57,818 bases of DNA from Curvibacter soli (GTDB lineage Bacteria > Pseudomonadota > Gammaproteobacteria > Burkholderiales > Burkholderiaceae_C), in assembly GCF_029211125.1 (NCBI RefSeq), contig NZ_JARGEN010000005.1, positions 1,756 to 59,573 of the forward strand, given 5' to 3'. Shown piece by piece: positions 45,239-55,675 of this stretch. The notes below the pieces were generated by a model, which ran no database searches, was not told where the DNA came from, and saw only the letters and a list, made by a program, of their open reading frames with translations. A program made the position numbers and the translations under genes. Within the stretch, counting starts at the first letter, position 1; each line of letters opens with the position of its first letter.

Positions 45239-47385
45239 ATCATTGCCTCGTCAAATATCAGCCGCTGTGGGCCTGCCGACTCATGTTGGCGTTAGCTGCG
45301 TTTTTAAGCTGTCAGATGGCTTATGCGCAATTAACGATTGAATCTGTATCAGGTTTAATGCAGGCCGGATCAGATGTTCTTCGTATTGATTTGAATCAAC
45401 CGCCCTCGGCACTTCCCTCGGGGTTTGCAATCCAGTCACCGGCGCGTATTGCTCTGGATTTTCCTGCTACTGGAAATTCCACTGGGCGTAACTCTTTTGA
45501 CATTTCGCAGGGAAATATCAAAAGTGCAAATGTGGTGCAGGCAGGCGACCGGACCCGGATTGTCCTGAATTTGAAGCAGGCCACCTCGTACAAGGCTGAA
45601 ATAAAAGGCAATAGTGTTTATGTTATTTTGGAGCCTGTTGCTGGTCCTGCAGCGGTAGCGTCCTCAGGAGCAACTGTTTTCGCTGAGGGGAAGAACACGG
45701 ATGTCTTGCCGATTAAAGACATTGATTTTCGCCGTAGCGCAGATGGTTCTGGGCGAGTGATTGTTTCTTTGCCTAATAATCAGGTTGGTGTGGATTTGCG
45801 GCAGCAAGGCAAAGGGCTGGTAGTGGAATTTCTGCGATCATCCTTGCCGGAAGGCCTGCGCCGCCGGATTGATGTGGCGGACTTTGGTACGCCCGTGCGG
45901 GCCGTTGCGTCGACGCAGGCGGGCGATAGGGTACGGATGACTATCGAACCAGTAGGCGACTGGGAGCACAGCGCCTATCAAAGCGACAATCAATTCGTAG
46001 TTGAGGTGCGGCAGAAAAAAGTGGATCTATCCAGACTGACGCAAGGCCCTGGGTACAGTGGAGAAAAGCTGTCGCTGAATTTCCAAAATATCGATGTGAG
46101 ATCTTTGCTTCAAGTCATTGCCGATTTCACGAATTTCAATATTATAACTTCCGATAGCGTGAATGGTGCCTTGACTCTTCGCTTGAAGGATGTGCCATGG
46201 GATCAGGCATTGCAGATTATCATGGATGCCAAAGGTCTTGGCATGAAGAAAACCGGAACGGTTTTATGGATTGCTCCCAAGGATGAAATTGATGCACGCA
46301 CCAAAAAGGACTATGAAGCAGCGATAGCAATCGAAAAACTTGAGCCTTTGCGGACGCAATCGTTCCAACTGAATTATGCCAAGGCCGGGGACATGATAAA
46401 ACAATTGAATGGGACTGGAACTGGCCAATCTGGTGGGTCGAGTGGTACTAATGCCAGGTTCTTGAGCGATCGAGGGACAGTAATTGCTGAGCCTCGAACG
46501 AATCAGTTATTTGTATCTGATACGGCAACCAAGCTTGAGGAGATCAGGCAATTGCTGGCCAAATTGGATGTTCCAGTTCGGCAGGTGCTTATTGAGGCAC
46601 GTATTGTGGAGGCTTCTGATACATTCGGCCGTTCACTGGGAGTGCGTCTTGGCGGCACGGATTTACGGGCTCAAAATGGCGGTGATGCTGGGTATCGGGT
46701 GAGCGGCAATAACCGGATTGCATTTGGAACCAGTTATAGCAATGCAATCGCAACAAGTGGAGCGGGTGGCACGGTCAACACTGCCGGAAGTTTTGTAAAT
46801 CTCCCCGCAGTTTCCCAGGGGGGGGCTGATCCAGCATCTTTTGCTGTGTCTATATTTAATTCTGCGGCAAATCGATTTTTGAATTTGGAAATCTCTGCAC
46901 TGGAGGCTGATGGAAAAGGACGCATTGTTTCCAGTCCCCGTGTGATTACGGCAGACCAGACCAAAGCGCTGATAGAGCAAGGCACCGAATTCCCCTATCA
47001 GCAGGCCACGTCCAGTGGCGCTACTTCGATTGCATTCAGGAAGGCCAATCTCAAGCTAGAGGTTACTCCCCAGATAACTCCAGAGGGAAACATAATTCTT
47101 GATCTTGATATAAATAAAGACTCCAAAGGTGAAGAAACTACCCAGGGAGTTGCCATTAATACCAAGCATATTCAGACCCAAGTTCTGGTGGAAAATGGAG
47201 GCACGGTTGTGATCGGTGGTATTTTTGAGCTAACAGAATCTGAAAATGAAAACAAGGTCCCTTTATTGGGTGACATCCCGGCGGTAGGTAATCTCTTCAA
47301 GAGCCGTTCTCGCTCATCGAATAAACAGGAAATGCTGGTTTTTATTACTCCCAAGATGATTGCGGAGCGTTCTGCGGCTCGGTGA
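45235..47385 (+). CDS. pilQ: Type IV pilus secretin PilQ
   Basis: Encodes 716 aa with a signal peptide ending MAYAQ. Two AMIN domains are followed by an STN domain (VDVRSLLQVIADFTNFNIIT), a secretin N1-like domain and the gate-forming secretin domain with VENGGTVVIGGIFE and VPLLGDIPAVGNLF. It is the outer-membrane channel for the pilus. An 8-G tract (46818-46825) lies in the coding region. ATGA couples it to pilP. Confidence 0.95.
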   Translation: MNHCLVKYQPLWACRLMLALAAFLSCQMAYAQLTIESVSGLMQAGSDVLRIDLNQPPSALPSGFAIQSPARIALDFPATGNSTGRNSFDISQGNIKSANVVQAGDRTRIVLNLKQATSYKAEIKGNSVYVILEPVAGPAAVASSGATVFAEGKNTDVLPIKDIDFRRSADGSGRVIVSLPNNQVGVDLRQQGKGLVVEFLRSSLPEGLRRRIDVADFGTPVRAVASTQAGDRVRMTIEPVGDWEHSAYQSDNQFVVEVRQKKVDLSRLTQGPGYSGEKLSLNFQNIDVRSLLQVIADFTNFNIITSDSVNGALTLRLKDVPWDQALQIIMDAKGLGMKKTGTVLWIAPKDEIDARTKKDYEAAIAIEKLEPLRTQSFQLNYAKAGDMIKQLNGTGTGQSGGSSGTNARFLSDRGTVIAEPRTNQLFVSDTATKLEEIRQLLAKLDVPVRQVLIEARIVEASDTFGRSLGVRLGGTDLRAQNGGDAGYRVSGNNRIAFGTSYSNAIATSGAGGTVNTAGSFVNLPAVSQGGADPASFAVSIFNSAANRFLNLEISALEADGKGRIVSSPRVITADQTKALIEQGTEFPYQQATSSGATSIAFRKANLKLEVTPQITPEGNIILDLDINKDSKGEETTQGVAINTKHIQTQVLVENGGTVVIGGIFELTESENENKVPLLGDIPAVGNLFKSRSRSSNKQEMLVFITPKMIAERSAAR

Positions 47386-47416
47386 GGCGATGATTAATTC
47401 AAAAGTGGAGAATAGT

Positions 47417-49318
47417 ATGTTAAGAAAAGCTGTAATGCAGATGCGGCAGTATCTGTGGGGCGCTTGTTTATTGGCCTTGCTTTCAGGCTGTGGAGGTGGG
47501 GGGGGGAGCGCTGGCACACCAACGGGAGGGAGTGGTGGCGCTGACAAACCGGTTGTCGCATCGGTGGATCTGTTGGCTTCGGCGGAATCCCTTGCCTCCG
47601 CTGCTGGTACTGTCACGGTGACTGCGATTGTGAAAGATGCCACAAATAATGGCATGGCATCCCAGGCTATCAGTTTTGCAGCTAGTTCAGGCACACTCCA
47701 GAATGCAACCGCTACTACCGATAGTAGTGGGGCGGCAACCGTGACTTTGAGTCCTGGCGTCGATAGATCGAACCGCATGATTACCGTGACCGCGACGGCC
47801 AACTCCAAGAGCGGCAGCATCGAGATTCCTGTCGTCGGAACGACGTTAACCTTGGCGGGTAACAGCGCGCTGCTGTTATCGAATACACCGGCCCCATTGA
47901 CCGCACGGGCGCTGGACTCTGCAGGTGCGCCGATCGCCAATGCCATCTTGGCCGTGAAGTCGGCTCTTGGAAATCCTCTGAGCCCTGCCAGCGTAACGAC
48001 GGATGCCTCGGGTTATGCTTCCATTGCCTATACGCCTGCGAATTCGGGTACGGATACGGTGACGCTGACCGGTTTGGGGGCCCAGGCTCAATTGAGAATA
48101 TCAGTATCGGGCCAAGGGCAGGACTTCTCGTTCGTGAAACCTACAAGTGGCGCTACTGTTGCCATCGACGTGGACACCGATATGACGGTGCACCTGCTGT
48201 CTTCGGGGGTTGGTGTGGCCAACCAAGTGGTCACGTTCAGCACCACGCGCGGGAGTGTGACTCCCACCCAGGCCACGACGGACGCCAATGGCGTCGCGAC
48301 TGTCAAGCTTCGCTCGACGACGGCTGGGCCCGCCACGCTCACGGCTCGACAAGGCACGACCTTGACGGCTACGCAGCAAATCGAATTCGTTGCGACAGAA
48401 CCTGCAACGCTGATTTTGCAGGCGAATCCGAATGCGGTGGCTCCCAATGTCGCTGGCAGCAGCGCGAACCGTGTGACTTTGCAGGCATTGGTGCGTGATG
48501 TGAACGGCAATCCAGTCAAGGATGCGATCGTGAACTTTGCCGCTAGCAAGGATCTGAGTGGCGGCACCATCAATCCTGCCTCCGGGATCACGAATTCGAA
48601 CGGTACGGTGGAAGCCAACTTCATCCCGGGCACGCTATCGACTGCGGCGAATGGGGTGGAGCTTTACGCATTCGTCGCCAGCAATCCCAGCGTAACGGGC
48701 ACCACGACCCTCACGGTCAGTACCAAGGCCCTTTTCATCAGCATCGCGACGGGCAACGAGATCACGAATCGCGACACCAATACCTATAGCAAGCCATTCA
48801 CGCTCTACGTGACCGATGCAAATGGTGCCGCTGTTGGAAACCAGGCCATCGTGCTTTCGGTCTACATGGACTACTACGGCAAAGGGGCATTGGCTTATGA
48901 CGGTTCACAATGGCATTACGCTAGCTTGACTCAATGCGTCAATGAGGACGCCAACAGGAACGGGTTTTTGGATCCGGGAGAGGATAATCCCCCCCCCGGA
49001 AACAGTGATGGCCACCTGACCCCAGGAGGAGTGGTGCTGATTGCGTCCGATGCGACAACCGGTACGACCACCGGATTGTCCGGTACCGTGACTACCGACA
49101 GCGATGGGTTCGCAACCTTCAGCCTGCTGTACGGTGAGCAGTATGCCAACTGGGGTTTGACGACTATCAATGCCAGGGCATCCGTGTCGGGCACCGAGTC
49201 GACCTCTGCGTATAACTACACGCTGGCTGCGTCGGCCGAAGACATGAAGTCGGACGTGCCTCCGGCATCTGCCGTCAGCCCGTTTGGTGTTTCCACTGAC
49301 TGTACCAATCCGAATTGA
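47417..49318 (+). CDS. Ig-like (Big/invasin-type) repeat surface lipoprotein
   Basis: Encodes 633 aa from an ATG preceded by GTGGAG. Lipobox ALLSGC (Cys25) is followed by a glycine run, then about four bacterial Ig-like repeats, each with a TTDxxGxAxV-type motif (ATTDSSGAATVTLS, TTDASGYASIAYT, TTDANGVATVKL, TTDSDGFATFSLL). Residues about 515-530 carry a Ca-type EDANRNGFLDPGED loop. It is probably exported and adhesive or structural. It lies between pilQ and aroK, and its stop overlaps aroK as TTGA. It has a G9 tract just after the lipobox and a C9 tract at 48989-48997, both candidates for slippage. Confidence 0.82.
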   Translation: MLRKAVMQMRQYLWGACLLALLSGCGGGGGSAGTPTGGSGGADKPVVASVDLLASAESLASAAGTVTVTAIVKDATNNGMASQAISFAASSGTLQNATATTDSSGAATVTLSPGVDRSNRMITVTATANSKSGSIEIPVVGTTLTLAGNSALLLSNTPAPLTARALDSAGAPIANAILAVKSALGNPLSPASVTTDASGYASIAYTPANSGTDTVTLTGLGAQAQLRISVSGQGQDFSFVKPTSGATVAIDVDTDMTVHLLSSGVGVANQVVTFSTTRGSVTPTQATTDANGVATVKLRSTTAGPATLTARQGTTLTATQQIEFVATEPATLILQANPNAVAPNVAGSSANRVTLQALVRDVNGNPVKDAIVNFAASKDLSGGTINPASGITNSNGTVEANFIPGTLSTAANGVELYAFVASNPSVTGTTTLTVSTKALFISIATGNEITNRDTNTYSKPFTLYVTDANGAAVGNQAIVLSVYMDYYGKGALAYDGSQWHYASLTQCVNEDANRNGFLDPGEDNPPPGNSDGHLTPGGVVLIASDATTGTTTGLSGTVTTDSDGFATFSLLYGEQYANWGLTTINARASVSGTESTSAYNYTLAASAEDMKSDVPPASAVSPFGVSTDCTNPN

Positions 49319-49857
49319 TCGTTTCGCTGGTCGGCCTTCCAGGCTCGGGCAAGACTACTATTGGACGGCAGCTAGCCCGGCGCCTGGGGTGGCCATTCGT
49401 GGACAGCGACCATGTGATAGAGCAGCGCATCGGCTGCTCCATCCGCGAGTACTTCGCGCGTAATGGGGAGTCAGCGTTCCGTGACATCGAGGAGCAGGTC
49501 ATCGATGAGTTGACCGCTGGCTCAGACGGCGTGGGCGTCCTGGCCACGGGGGGGGGCGTGGTGCTGCGCCCAGCAAACCGCCAGCGCTTGCGCGAGCGCT
49601 CCCGCGTCTTCTATCTGCATTCCACGCCCGAGGACATCTTCCGCCGTCTGCGGCATGATGCGAGCCGCCCTTTGCTGCAGGGGGACGACCCGCTGGAGCG
49701 CTTGCGGCAGTTGCAGGAAGAACGCGATCCCCTGTATGCGGAGGTGGCGCACTTTACTTTCGAGACCGGGCGTCCCACGGTCAACATACTGCTCGGCAAG
49801 ATTCTCATGCAGTTGGAACTGTCTGACTCGGGGTCGCATAAGTTCGACACTTCCTGA
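49315..49857 (+). CDS. aroK: Shikimate kinase
   Basis: Encodes 180 aa. Walker A GLPGSGKTT (residues 7-15), shikimate-binding DSDHVIEQR and GESAFRDIE, and the ATGGGVVLR loop are all present, so the enzyme looks intact. It phosphorylates shikimate in chorismate synthesis. A TTG start overlaps the preceding stop; no better in-frame start is available. aroB, its usual partner downstream, is missing from this position. A G9 tract (49548-49556) encodes the GGG loop. Confidence 0.92.
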   Translation: MIVSLVGLPGSGKTTIGRQLARRLGWPFVDSDHVIEQRIGCSIREYFARNGESAFRDIEEQVIDELTAGSDGVGVLATGGGVVLRPANRQRLRERSRVFYLHSTPEDIFRRLRHDASRPLLQGDDPLERLRQLQEERDPLYAEVAHFTFETGRPTVNILLGKILMQLELSDSGSHKFDTS

Positions 49858-49901
49858 ATGTAAGTGTTTGATTCCATTAGAAATGGATGTCAAACCGCAG
49901 A

Positions 49902-50240
49902 CTACAAAACGTGTTTGGCGAGGTCTGATGGGGTGGTTGGAGTCAATTCCAAGGCCGCAAACAGCGACTTTTGAACGGGCGTGATCTCGGTCAAGCCGGT
50001 CAGCGTTTGGCCCTCGGTGGTCTCAACGGTCTTGAAAGCGCAGTTGTTCAGTACACGATTGACGAAGACAAAAAACGCTACCTGGAACTGCTCGAGGACA
50101 AGCTGCTGCTGGTGACCAACACCAAGGCAACCCGCAGGCCGCGCAGCAGATCATGGCCCAAGGCGGCCATAGCCACGCGCGGCCTGGTCAGCGGCGGGCA
50201 GATCACAACCAATCCGCATGGAACACGCCTGGGTGCCGGC
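49902..50240. pseudogene. Scrambled remnant region, possibly transposase-derived
   Basis: On the minus strand a fragment reading CAFKTVETTEGQTLTGLTEI and TPVQKSLFAALEL, ending at a TAG, resembles the C-terminal tail of IS4/IS1634-type transposases. On the plus strand RYLELLEDKLLLVTNT and NPHGTRLGAG are other open pieces with no matching continuation. No complete gene can be built. The stretch separates aroK from a MITE-like element. Confidence 0.3.
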
Positions 50241-50253
50241 GTATGAACTGAAC

Positions 50254-50484
50254 CTAGAAACGGCAGTTGACCGCTTTGTATCCCTTGACAAGCCGCATGA
50301 AATCAAGCGTTGACGGCTTCAATGGCGTTCACCTCGTGGGTGAGAGCGCTATGCACCTGCCAGCACCGCGCTCGGCGCGCCATGCGGCGTTGCTCCTCCT
50401 TGCGGGCAGTAGCCCGCCGCGTCGTCGCGCCTTGCCTGGCACCCCGATCACGGCACCGGCAGGCGCATCCAACTGCCGTTTCTA
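50254..50484. mobile_element. MITE-like element, copy 2 (231 bp)
   Basis: The ends CTAGAAACGGCAGTTG and CAACTGCCGTTTCTA are near-perfect inverted repeats. The interior matches copy 1 over its whole length with scattered substitutions and one-base indels. Flanks share CTGAA (AACTGAAC left, GGCTGAAT right), a decayed target duplication. Confidence 0.78.
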
Positions 50485-50590
50485 GGCTGAATGCTCAGTC
50501 GCCTCGCGCCAGTGCGCGATTCACCCCGGTCGCTTAAAATCGCCACCCCCAAGGTCCATGGGCGCGCAGCGCCCAGCCCAGGTCTACCCC

Positions 50591-53500
50591 ATGAATGCTC
50601 CCACTGCGCTGACCGCCCTGGTTTCGCAGGCCGCCGAGCCTGTTCGACTGCGCGAGATTCCCTATAACTACACCTCGTTCTCCGACCGCGAGATCGTGAT
50701 CCGGCTGCTCGGCTCCCGCGCCTGGGAGGTGCTGAACCAGTTGCGCGAGGAGCGCCGCACGGGCCGCTCCGCCCGCATGCTCTACGAGGTGCTGGGCGAC
50801 ATCTGGGTGGTGCAGCGCAACCCCTACCTGCAGGATGATCTGCTGCACAGCCCCAGGCGCCGCCGCCTGCTGGTGGAGGCGCTGGAGCACCGGCTTGCCG
50901 AAGTGGAGCGCCGCCGCACGCCGCAGGCTGACCCCGCGCGCGACGCGCTCGTGGGCGAGTTGCTGGCCGCCGCCCGCGGCGCGGTGCAGGCGTTCGACGC
51001 CACGTTCGAAGAAGCCGCCGCGCTGCGCCGCCAGATCCAGCGCACGCTGCACCGCCAAACGCGGCGCGACAACATCAAGTTCGACGGCCTCTCGCGCGTG
51101 GCCCACGTCACCGACGCCACCGACTGGCGCGTGGAATATCCCTTCGTGGTGCTCACCCCGGATACCGAGGTGGAGATGGCCGCCCTGGTCAAGGGTTGCA
51201 TCGAGCTGGGCCTGACCATCATCCCGCGTGGTGGCGGCACCGGCTACACGGGCGGCGCGATTCCGCTCACGTGGAAGAGCGCGGTCATCAACACCGAGAA
51301 GCTCGAAGCCATGACCGAGGTGGAAATGGTGTCGCTGCCCGGCCTCGACAAGCCCGTGCCCACCATCTGGACCGAGGCCGGCGTGGTGACCCAGCGCGTG
51401 GCCGACGCGGCCGAGCGCGGCGGCTTCGTCTTCGCCGTCGACCCCACCAGCGCCGAGGCAAGCTGCATCGGCGGCAACATCGCCATGAACGCGGGCGGCA
51501 AGAAGGCCGTGCTGTGGGGCACGGCGCTGGACAACCTGGCGAGCTGGCGCATGGTCACGCCCGATGCGCAGTGGCTCGAAGTCACGCGCATCGGCCACAA
51601 CCTGGGCAAGATCCATGATGCAGAGATGGCCAGCTTCGAGCTGCAGTATTTCGAGGCCGACGGCAAGACCCCCATCCGCACTGAACGGCTGGACATCCCT
51701 GGCAAGACCTTCCGCAAGGAGGGCCTGGGCAAGGACGTGACGGACAAGTTCCTCAGCGGCCTGCCGGGCATCCAGAAGGAGGGCTGCGACGGCCTCATCA
51801 CCAGCGCACGCTGGGTGGTGCACCGCATGCCCGCGCACACGCGCACCGTGTGCCTGGAGTTCTTCGGCAACGCCAAGGATGCCGTGCCCAGCATCGTCGA
51901 GATCAAGGATTTGATGTTTGCCGAGCAAAAGCGCAGTGGTGTGCTGCTCGCTGGACTGGAGCACCTGGACGACCGCTACCTGAAAGCCGTGGGCTACGCC
52001 ACCAAGAGCAAGAAGCATGGCGGCGGCCTGCCCAAGATGGTGCTGTTCGGCGACATTGCGGGCGACAACGCCGACGACGTGGCACGCGTGACCAGCGAAG
52101 TGGTGCGCATTGCCAACTCGCGCCGGGGCGAAGGCTTCATCGCCATCAGCCCCGAGGCGCGCAAGAAATTCTGGCTGGACCGCAAGCGCACGGCCGCCAT
52201 CAGCCGCCACACCAACGCCTTCAAGATCAACGAAGACGTGGTGATTCCGCTGCCGCGCATGGCCGAATACACCGACGGCATCGAGCGCATCAACATCGAG
52301 CTGAGCCTGCGCAACAAGATCGCGCTGTGCGACGCGCTCACCGCCTTTTTTGAGCGCGGCAACCTGCCGCTGGGCAAGAGCGACGATGCCGACGAGATAC
52401 CGTCCGCCGAGTTGCTGGAAGACCGCGTGGCGCAGGCCGTGGCCCTGGTGGCCGAGGTGCGCGCGCTGTGGGCGCAGTGGCTGGCCGACGCGGACCCGCT
52501 CTTTCCCCAGTTGCAGGACCACACCCTGCGCGCGAGCTGGAGGGCGCAGATTCGCCAGCCGCTGCAGCAGATATTCGCCGGCGCGCCGCTCCAGCCCATC
52601 CTAGACGAATGCGGCGCCATCCACAAGCGCGTGCTCAAGGGCCGCGTCTGGGTGGCCCTGCACATGCACGCGGGCGACGGCAACGTGCACACCAACATCC
52701 CGGTCAACAGCGACGACTACGAGATGCTGCAGACCGCGCACGAGGCCGTGGCACGCATCATGGTGCTGGCGCGCTCGCTCGATGGCGTGATCTCCGGCGA
52801 GCACGGCATCGGCATCACCAAGCTCGAATTCCTGACCGACGAGGAACTGCGCCCGTTCACCGAATACAAGGCCCAGGTCGATCCCGAAGGCCGCTTCAAC
52901 AAGGGCAAGTTGCTACGAAATAAGGAGCTGCCAGCGCAGGCTGGACGGGCGATGGAGGCCAAAAACGCTTCAAACAACCGTTTGCATGCCCCCCTGATGG
53001 CGGACTTGACCAACGCCTACACCCCGAGCTTCGGCCTGATGGGGCACGAGTCGCTCATCATGCAGCAGAGCGACATCGGCGCCATTGCCGACAGCGTGAA
53101 GGACTGCCTGCGCTGCGGCAAATGCAAGCCCGTGTGCGCCACCCACGTGCCGCGCGCCAACCTGCTCTACAGCCCGCGCAACAAGATCCTGGCCACCTCG
53201 CTGTTGGTAGAGGCGTTCCTGTACGAAGAGCAAACGCGGCGCGGCGTCAGCATCCGGCACTGGCAGGAATTCGAGGACGTGGCCGACCACTGCACGGTCT
53301 GCCACAAGTGCCTGTCGCCCTGCCCGGTGAAGATCGATTTTGGCGACGTGACGATGAACATGCGCAACCTGCTGCGCAAGATGGGGCAGAAGAGCTTCCG
53401 CCCCGGCAACGCGGCGGCAATGTTCATGCTCAACGCCACCAACCCCGAGACCATCAAGTTCGCACGCGGCGCCATGGTTGGCGTGGGCATGAAGCTGCAG

Positions 53501-54523
53501 CGCCTGGGCAGCGACCTGCTGCGCGGCCTGGCGAAGCGGCAGACCGCGCACCCGCCGGCCACCGTGGGCATGCCGCCGGTCAAGGAGCAGGTGATCCACT
53601 TCATCAACAAGAAGATGCCGGGCAACCTGCCCAAGAAGACCGCGCGCGCGCTGCTCGACATCGAGGACAACGAGGTCGTGCCCATCATCCGCAACCCGCA
53701 GGCCACCACGGCCGAGACGGAGGCAGTGTTCTACTTCCCCGGCTGCGGCTCCGAGCGCCTGTTCAGCCAGGTGGGCCTGGCCACGCAGGCCATGCTGTGG
53801 CACGCGGGCGTGCAGACGGTTTTGCCGCCCGGTTACCTGTGCTGCGGCTACCCGCAGCGCGGCAGCGGCCAGTTCGACAAGGCCGAAAAGATCATCACCG
53901 ACAACCGGGTGCTGTTCCACCGCGTGGCCAACACGCTCAACTACCTCGACATCAAGACCGTGGTGGTGAGCTGCGGCACCTGCTACGACCAGCTCCAGGG
54001 CTACGAGTTCGACAAGATATTTCCGGGTTGCCGCATCGTGGACATCCATGAATACCTGTTGGAGAAAGGCATCACGTTGCCGACGCAAGGACAGGGCGCC
54101 TACCTGTACCACGACCCCTGCCACACGCCGATGAAACTGCAAGAGCCGATGAAGACTGTGCGGGCGCTGCTGGGGCCCCAGGTGCTCAAGAGCGAGCGCT
54201 GCTGCGGCGAATCGGGCACGCTGGGTGTTACCCGACCAGACATCTCCACGCAGGTCCGCTTCCGCAAGGAGGAAGAAATCAGGAAGGGCGAGGCCGCGCT
54301 GCGTGCATCGGGGGCGATAGGGGAGAACGCCGACGTGAAGATCCTCACCAGTTGCCCGAGCTGCCTGCAGGGCCTCTCGCGCTACGGCAACGACCTGAGC
54401 AACGGCCTGCTCGAAGCCGACTACATCGTGGTCGAGATGGCGCGCAAGCTGCTGGGCGAAGACTGGATGCCGCAGTACGTGGCTGCCGCCAACGCCGGCG
54501 GCATCGAGCGCGTGCTGGTGTGA
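50591..54523 (+). CDS. Giant FAD-linked oxidase / Fe-S oxidoreductase fusion (DUF3683 type)
   Basis: Encodes 1310 aa. The N terminus ([20 protein letters not shown]) is DUF3683-like. Next comes an FAD-binding PCMH domain ([31 protein letters not shown]) with an FAD-oxidase C-terminal domain ([27 protein letters not shown]). From about residue 835 there is a GlcF-like half with two 4Fe-4S motifs ([11 protein letters not shown] at 839, [11 protein letters not shown] at 901) and two cysteine-rich CCG domains ([22 protein letters not shown]). It probably oxidises a 2-hydroxy acid such as D-lactate or glycolate and passes electrons to quinones; the substrate is not certain. An in-frame 58-bp repeat lies at the junction of the halves. 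Confidence 0.9.
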   Translation: MNAPTALTALVSQAAEPVRLREIPYNYTSFSDREIVIRLLGSRAWEVLNQLREERRTGRSARMLYEVLGDIWVVQRNPYLQDDLLHSPRRRRLLVEALEHRLAEVERRRTPQADPARDALVGELLAAARGAVQAFDATFEEAAALRRQIQRTLHRQTRRDNIKFDGLSRVAHVTDATDWRVEYPFVVLTPDTEVEMAALVKGCIELGLTIIPRGGGTGYTGGAIPLTWKSAVINTEKLEAMTEVEMVSLPGLDKPVPTIWTEAGVVTQRVADAAERGGFVFAVDPTSAEASCIGGNIAMNAGGKKAVLWGTALDNLASWRMVTPDAQWLEVTRIGHNLGKIHDAEMASFELQYFEADGKTPIRTERLDIPGKTFRKEGLGKDVTDKFLSGLPGIQKEGCDGLITSARWVVHRMPAHTRTVCLEFFGNAKDAVPSIVEIKDLMFAEQKRSGVLLAGLEHLDDRYLKAVGYATKSKKHGGGLPKMVLFGDIAGDNADDVARVTSEVVRIANSRRGEGFIAISPEARKKFWLDRKRTAAISRHTNAFKINEDVVIPLPRMAEYTDGIERINIELSLRNKIALCDALTAFFERGNLPLGKSDDADEIPSAELLEDRVAQAVALVAEVRALWAQWLADADPLFPQLQDHTLRASWRAQIRQPLQQIFAGAPLQPILDECGAIHKRVLKGRVWVALHMHAGDGNVHTNIPVNSDDYEMLQTAHEAVARIMVLARSLDGVISGEHGIGITKLEFLTDEELRPFTEYKAQVDPEGRFNKGKLLRNKELPAQAGRAMEAKNASNNRLHAPLMADLTNAYTPSFGLMGHESLIMQQSDIGAIADSVKDCLRCGKCKPVCATHVPRANLLYSPRNKILATSLLVEAFLYEEQTRRGVSIRHWQEFEDVADHCTVCHKCLSPCPVKIDFGDVTMNMRNLLRKMGQKSFRPGNAAAMFMLNATNPETIKFARGAMVGVGMKLQRLGSDLLRGLAKRQTAHPPATVGMPPVKEQVIHFINKKMPGNLPKKTARALLDIEDNEVVPIIRNPQATTAETEAVFYFPGCGSERLFSQVGLATQAMLWHAGVQTVLPPGYLCCGYPQRGSGQFDKAEKIITDNRVLFHRVANTLNYLDIKTVVVSCGTCYDQLQGYEFDKIFPGCRIVDIHEYLLEKGITLPTQGQGAYLYHDPCHTPMKLQEPMKTVRALLGPQVLKSERCCGESGTLGVTRPDISTQVRFRKEEEIRKGEAALRASGAIGENADVKILTSCPSCLQGLSRYGNDLSNGLLEADYIVVEMARKLLGEDWMPQYVAAANAGGIERVLV
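52912..52969 (+). repeat. 58-bp repeat copy in frame at the domain junction of the FAD/Fe-S enzyme
   Basis: GCTACGAAATAAGGAGCTGC, CAGCGCAGG, GGGCGATGGAGGCCAAAAA. It encodes about 20 linker residues ([20 protein letters not shown], residues about 774-793). Confidence 0.7.
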
Positions 54524-54966
54524 CCGCGGTGCCGCACCAGCCCGGTTGCCCCCTGTGCAGCACCGACGGCGGTGCGCTGGTCTGGCGCGGCGCACGGCTG
54601 CGCGTCATCCGTGCCGACGAGGCGGGCTTTCCGGCCTTTTACCGCGTGGTCTGGAGCGGCCATGCGGCGGAATTCTCCGACCTCTCCGCGCCCGAGCGCA
54701 TCCACTGCATGGAGGCGGTGACCGTGGTGGAGCAGGTGCTGCGCGAGCACCTGGCGCCGGCCAAGGTCAACCTCGCGGCGCTGGGCAACATGGTGCCGCA
54801 CCTGCATTGGCACGTGATTGCGCGCTTCGGCTGGGACAGCCACTTCCCCGCATCCGTCTGGGCGTCCGCGCAGCGCGAGCGCCAGCCCGCGCGGGAGGCC
54901 GCCGTCAGCGCGGCGCTGCCGGCGGTGGAGGCCGCCGTGGCGGCACGGCTGCAGGCGATGTACTGA
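54520..54966 (+). CDS. HIT-family nucleotide hydrolase
   Basis: Encodes 148 aa, GTG start overlapping the previous stop. The histidine triad is HLHWH (94-98) within [12 protein letters not shown], and CPLC near the N terminus may bind zinc. Such proteins hydrolyse nucleoside phosphoramidates or Ap4A-like compounds. The last 62 nt overlap the convergent gene at 54905. Confidence 0.9.
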   Translation: MTAVPHQPGCPLCSTDGGALVWRGARLRVIRADEAGFPAFYRVVWSGHAAEFSDLSAPERIHCMEAVTVVEQVLREHLAPAKVNLAALGNMVPHLHWHVIARFGWDSHFPASVWASAQRERQPAREAAVSAALPAVEAAVAARLQAMY

Positions 54967-55675
54967 CGAGGCCTTGCGGCTCCTGCATTTGCGGCGCAGG
55001 CGCGGCGGTTGGCGGCTCGGGCTGCGTCGGCGTCGACGGGGGATGCGGCTCTTCTTGCCGCAGCAGCGTCGATGCGAAGCTGCAGTCCAGTCCCAGCCAC
55101 ACCAGGATGGGTGCCAGCGTGGGCATCAGCAGCACGCCCAACTGGTAGCAGAACGCCAGCAGTTCGATCTGCCACTGTGCGAAGCCCGTTTGCGCCAGCA
55201 CGCCGGGGCCGCCGCCGAGCACCATGTCCTTGAGCAGCGTGGCCGCGATGCTGAAGGCGTGGAACGGAACCAGGCAGGCCGCGCCCACCAGCGCGTTGCG
55301 CAGCAGGTGCCGGCGCGAGCCCGCCACCAGCAGCGCCAGCAGCAGCGGCAGGCTGTAGCCATACTTGGCCGGGTCCACCTCGCCGGTCAGCTCGGCCACC
55401 ATGTTGCGCGGCATGCCGGGCTGCTGCGGCATGCGCACCGTGAGCCGTGTCTCCACCTCCAGCTTGTGCGGCGAGGACGACGTGCGGCGCACCCAGCCAT
55501 CGAAGGCGGTTTCCAGCACGACGCGCGCCACGAAAGCCGCCGGGCGCGATGCGTAGTCCGACACCGGCCACCACAGCGCGGTGGCTGCCAGAAACGCCGC
55601 CACGGCCCGTGCGAAGAAGCGCGTCAGCGGCGAAAAGCGCGGCGCGCGCCGTTGCGGCTCAGGCTGCTGCGGCAT
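54905..55675 (-). CDS. Exosortase H-associated membrane protein
   Basis: Encodes about 256 aa (266 if the ATG at 55705 is used). One N-terminal helix is followed by a soluble segment (SPHKLEVETRLTVRMPQQPG) and then four or five helices, ending in a Pro-rich tail. Position directly after exosortase H, with a 17-nt overlap, and the overall layout match the partner protein usually encoded with XrtH. Biochemical function is not known. Confidence 0.72.
   Translation of the reverse strand: MPQQPEPQRRAPRFSPLTRFFARAVAAFLAATALWWPVSDYASRPAAFVARVVLETAFDGWVRRTSSSPHKLEVETRLTVRMPQQPGMPRNMVAELTGEVDPAKYGYSLPLLLALLVAGSRRHLLRNALVGAACLVPFHAFSIAATLLKDMVLGGGPGVLAQTGFAQWQIELLAFCYQLGVLLMPTLAPILVWLGLDCSFASTLLRQEEPHPPSTPTQPEPPTAAPAPQMQEPQGLVSTSPAAVPPRRPPPPAAPR

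Noticed and set aside
49971..50246. A 91-codon plus-strand frame (starting NGRDLGQAGQ) as a real gene
   Set aside because: No ribosome site, no recognisable family and composition that changes along its length; it is better explained as debris next to the MITE.
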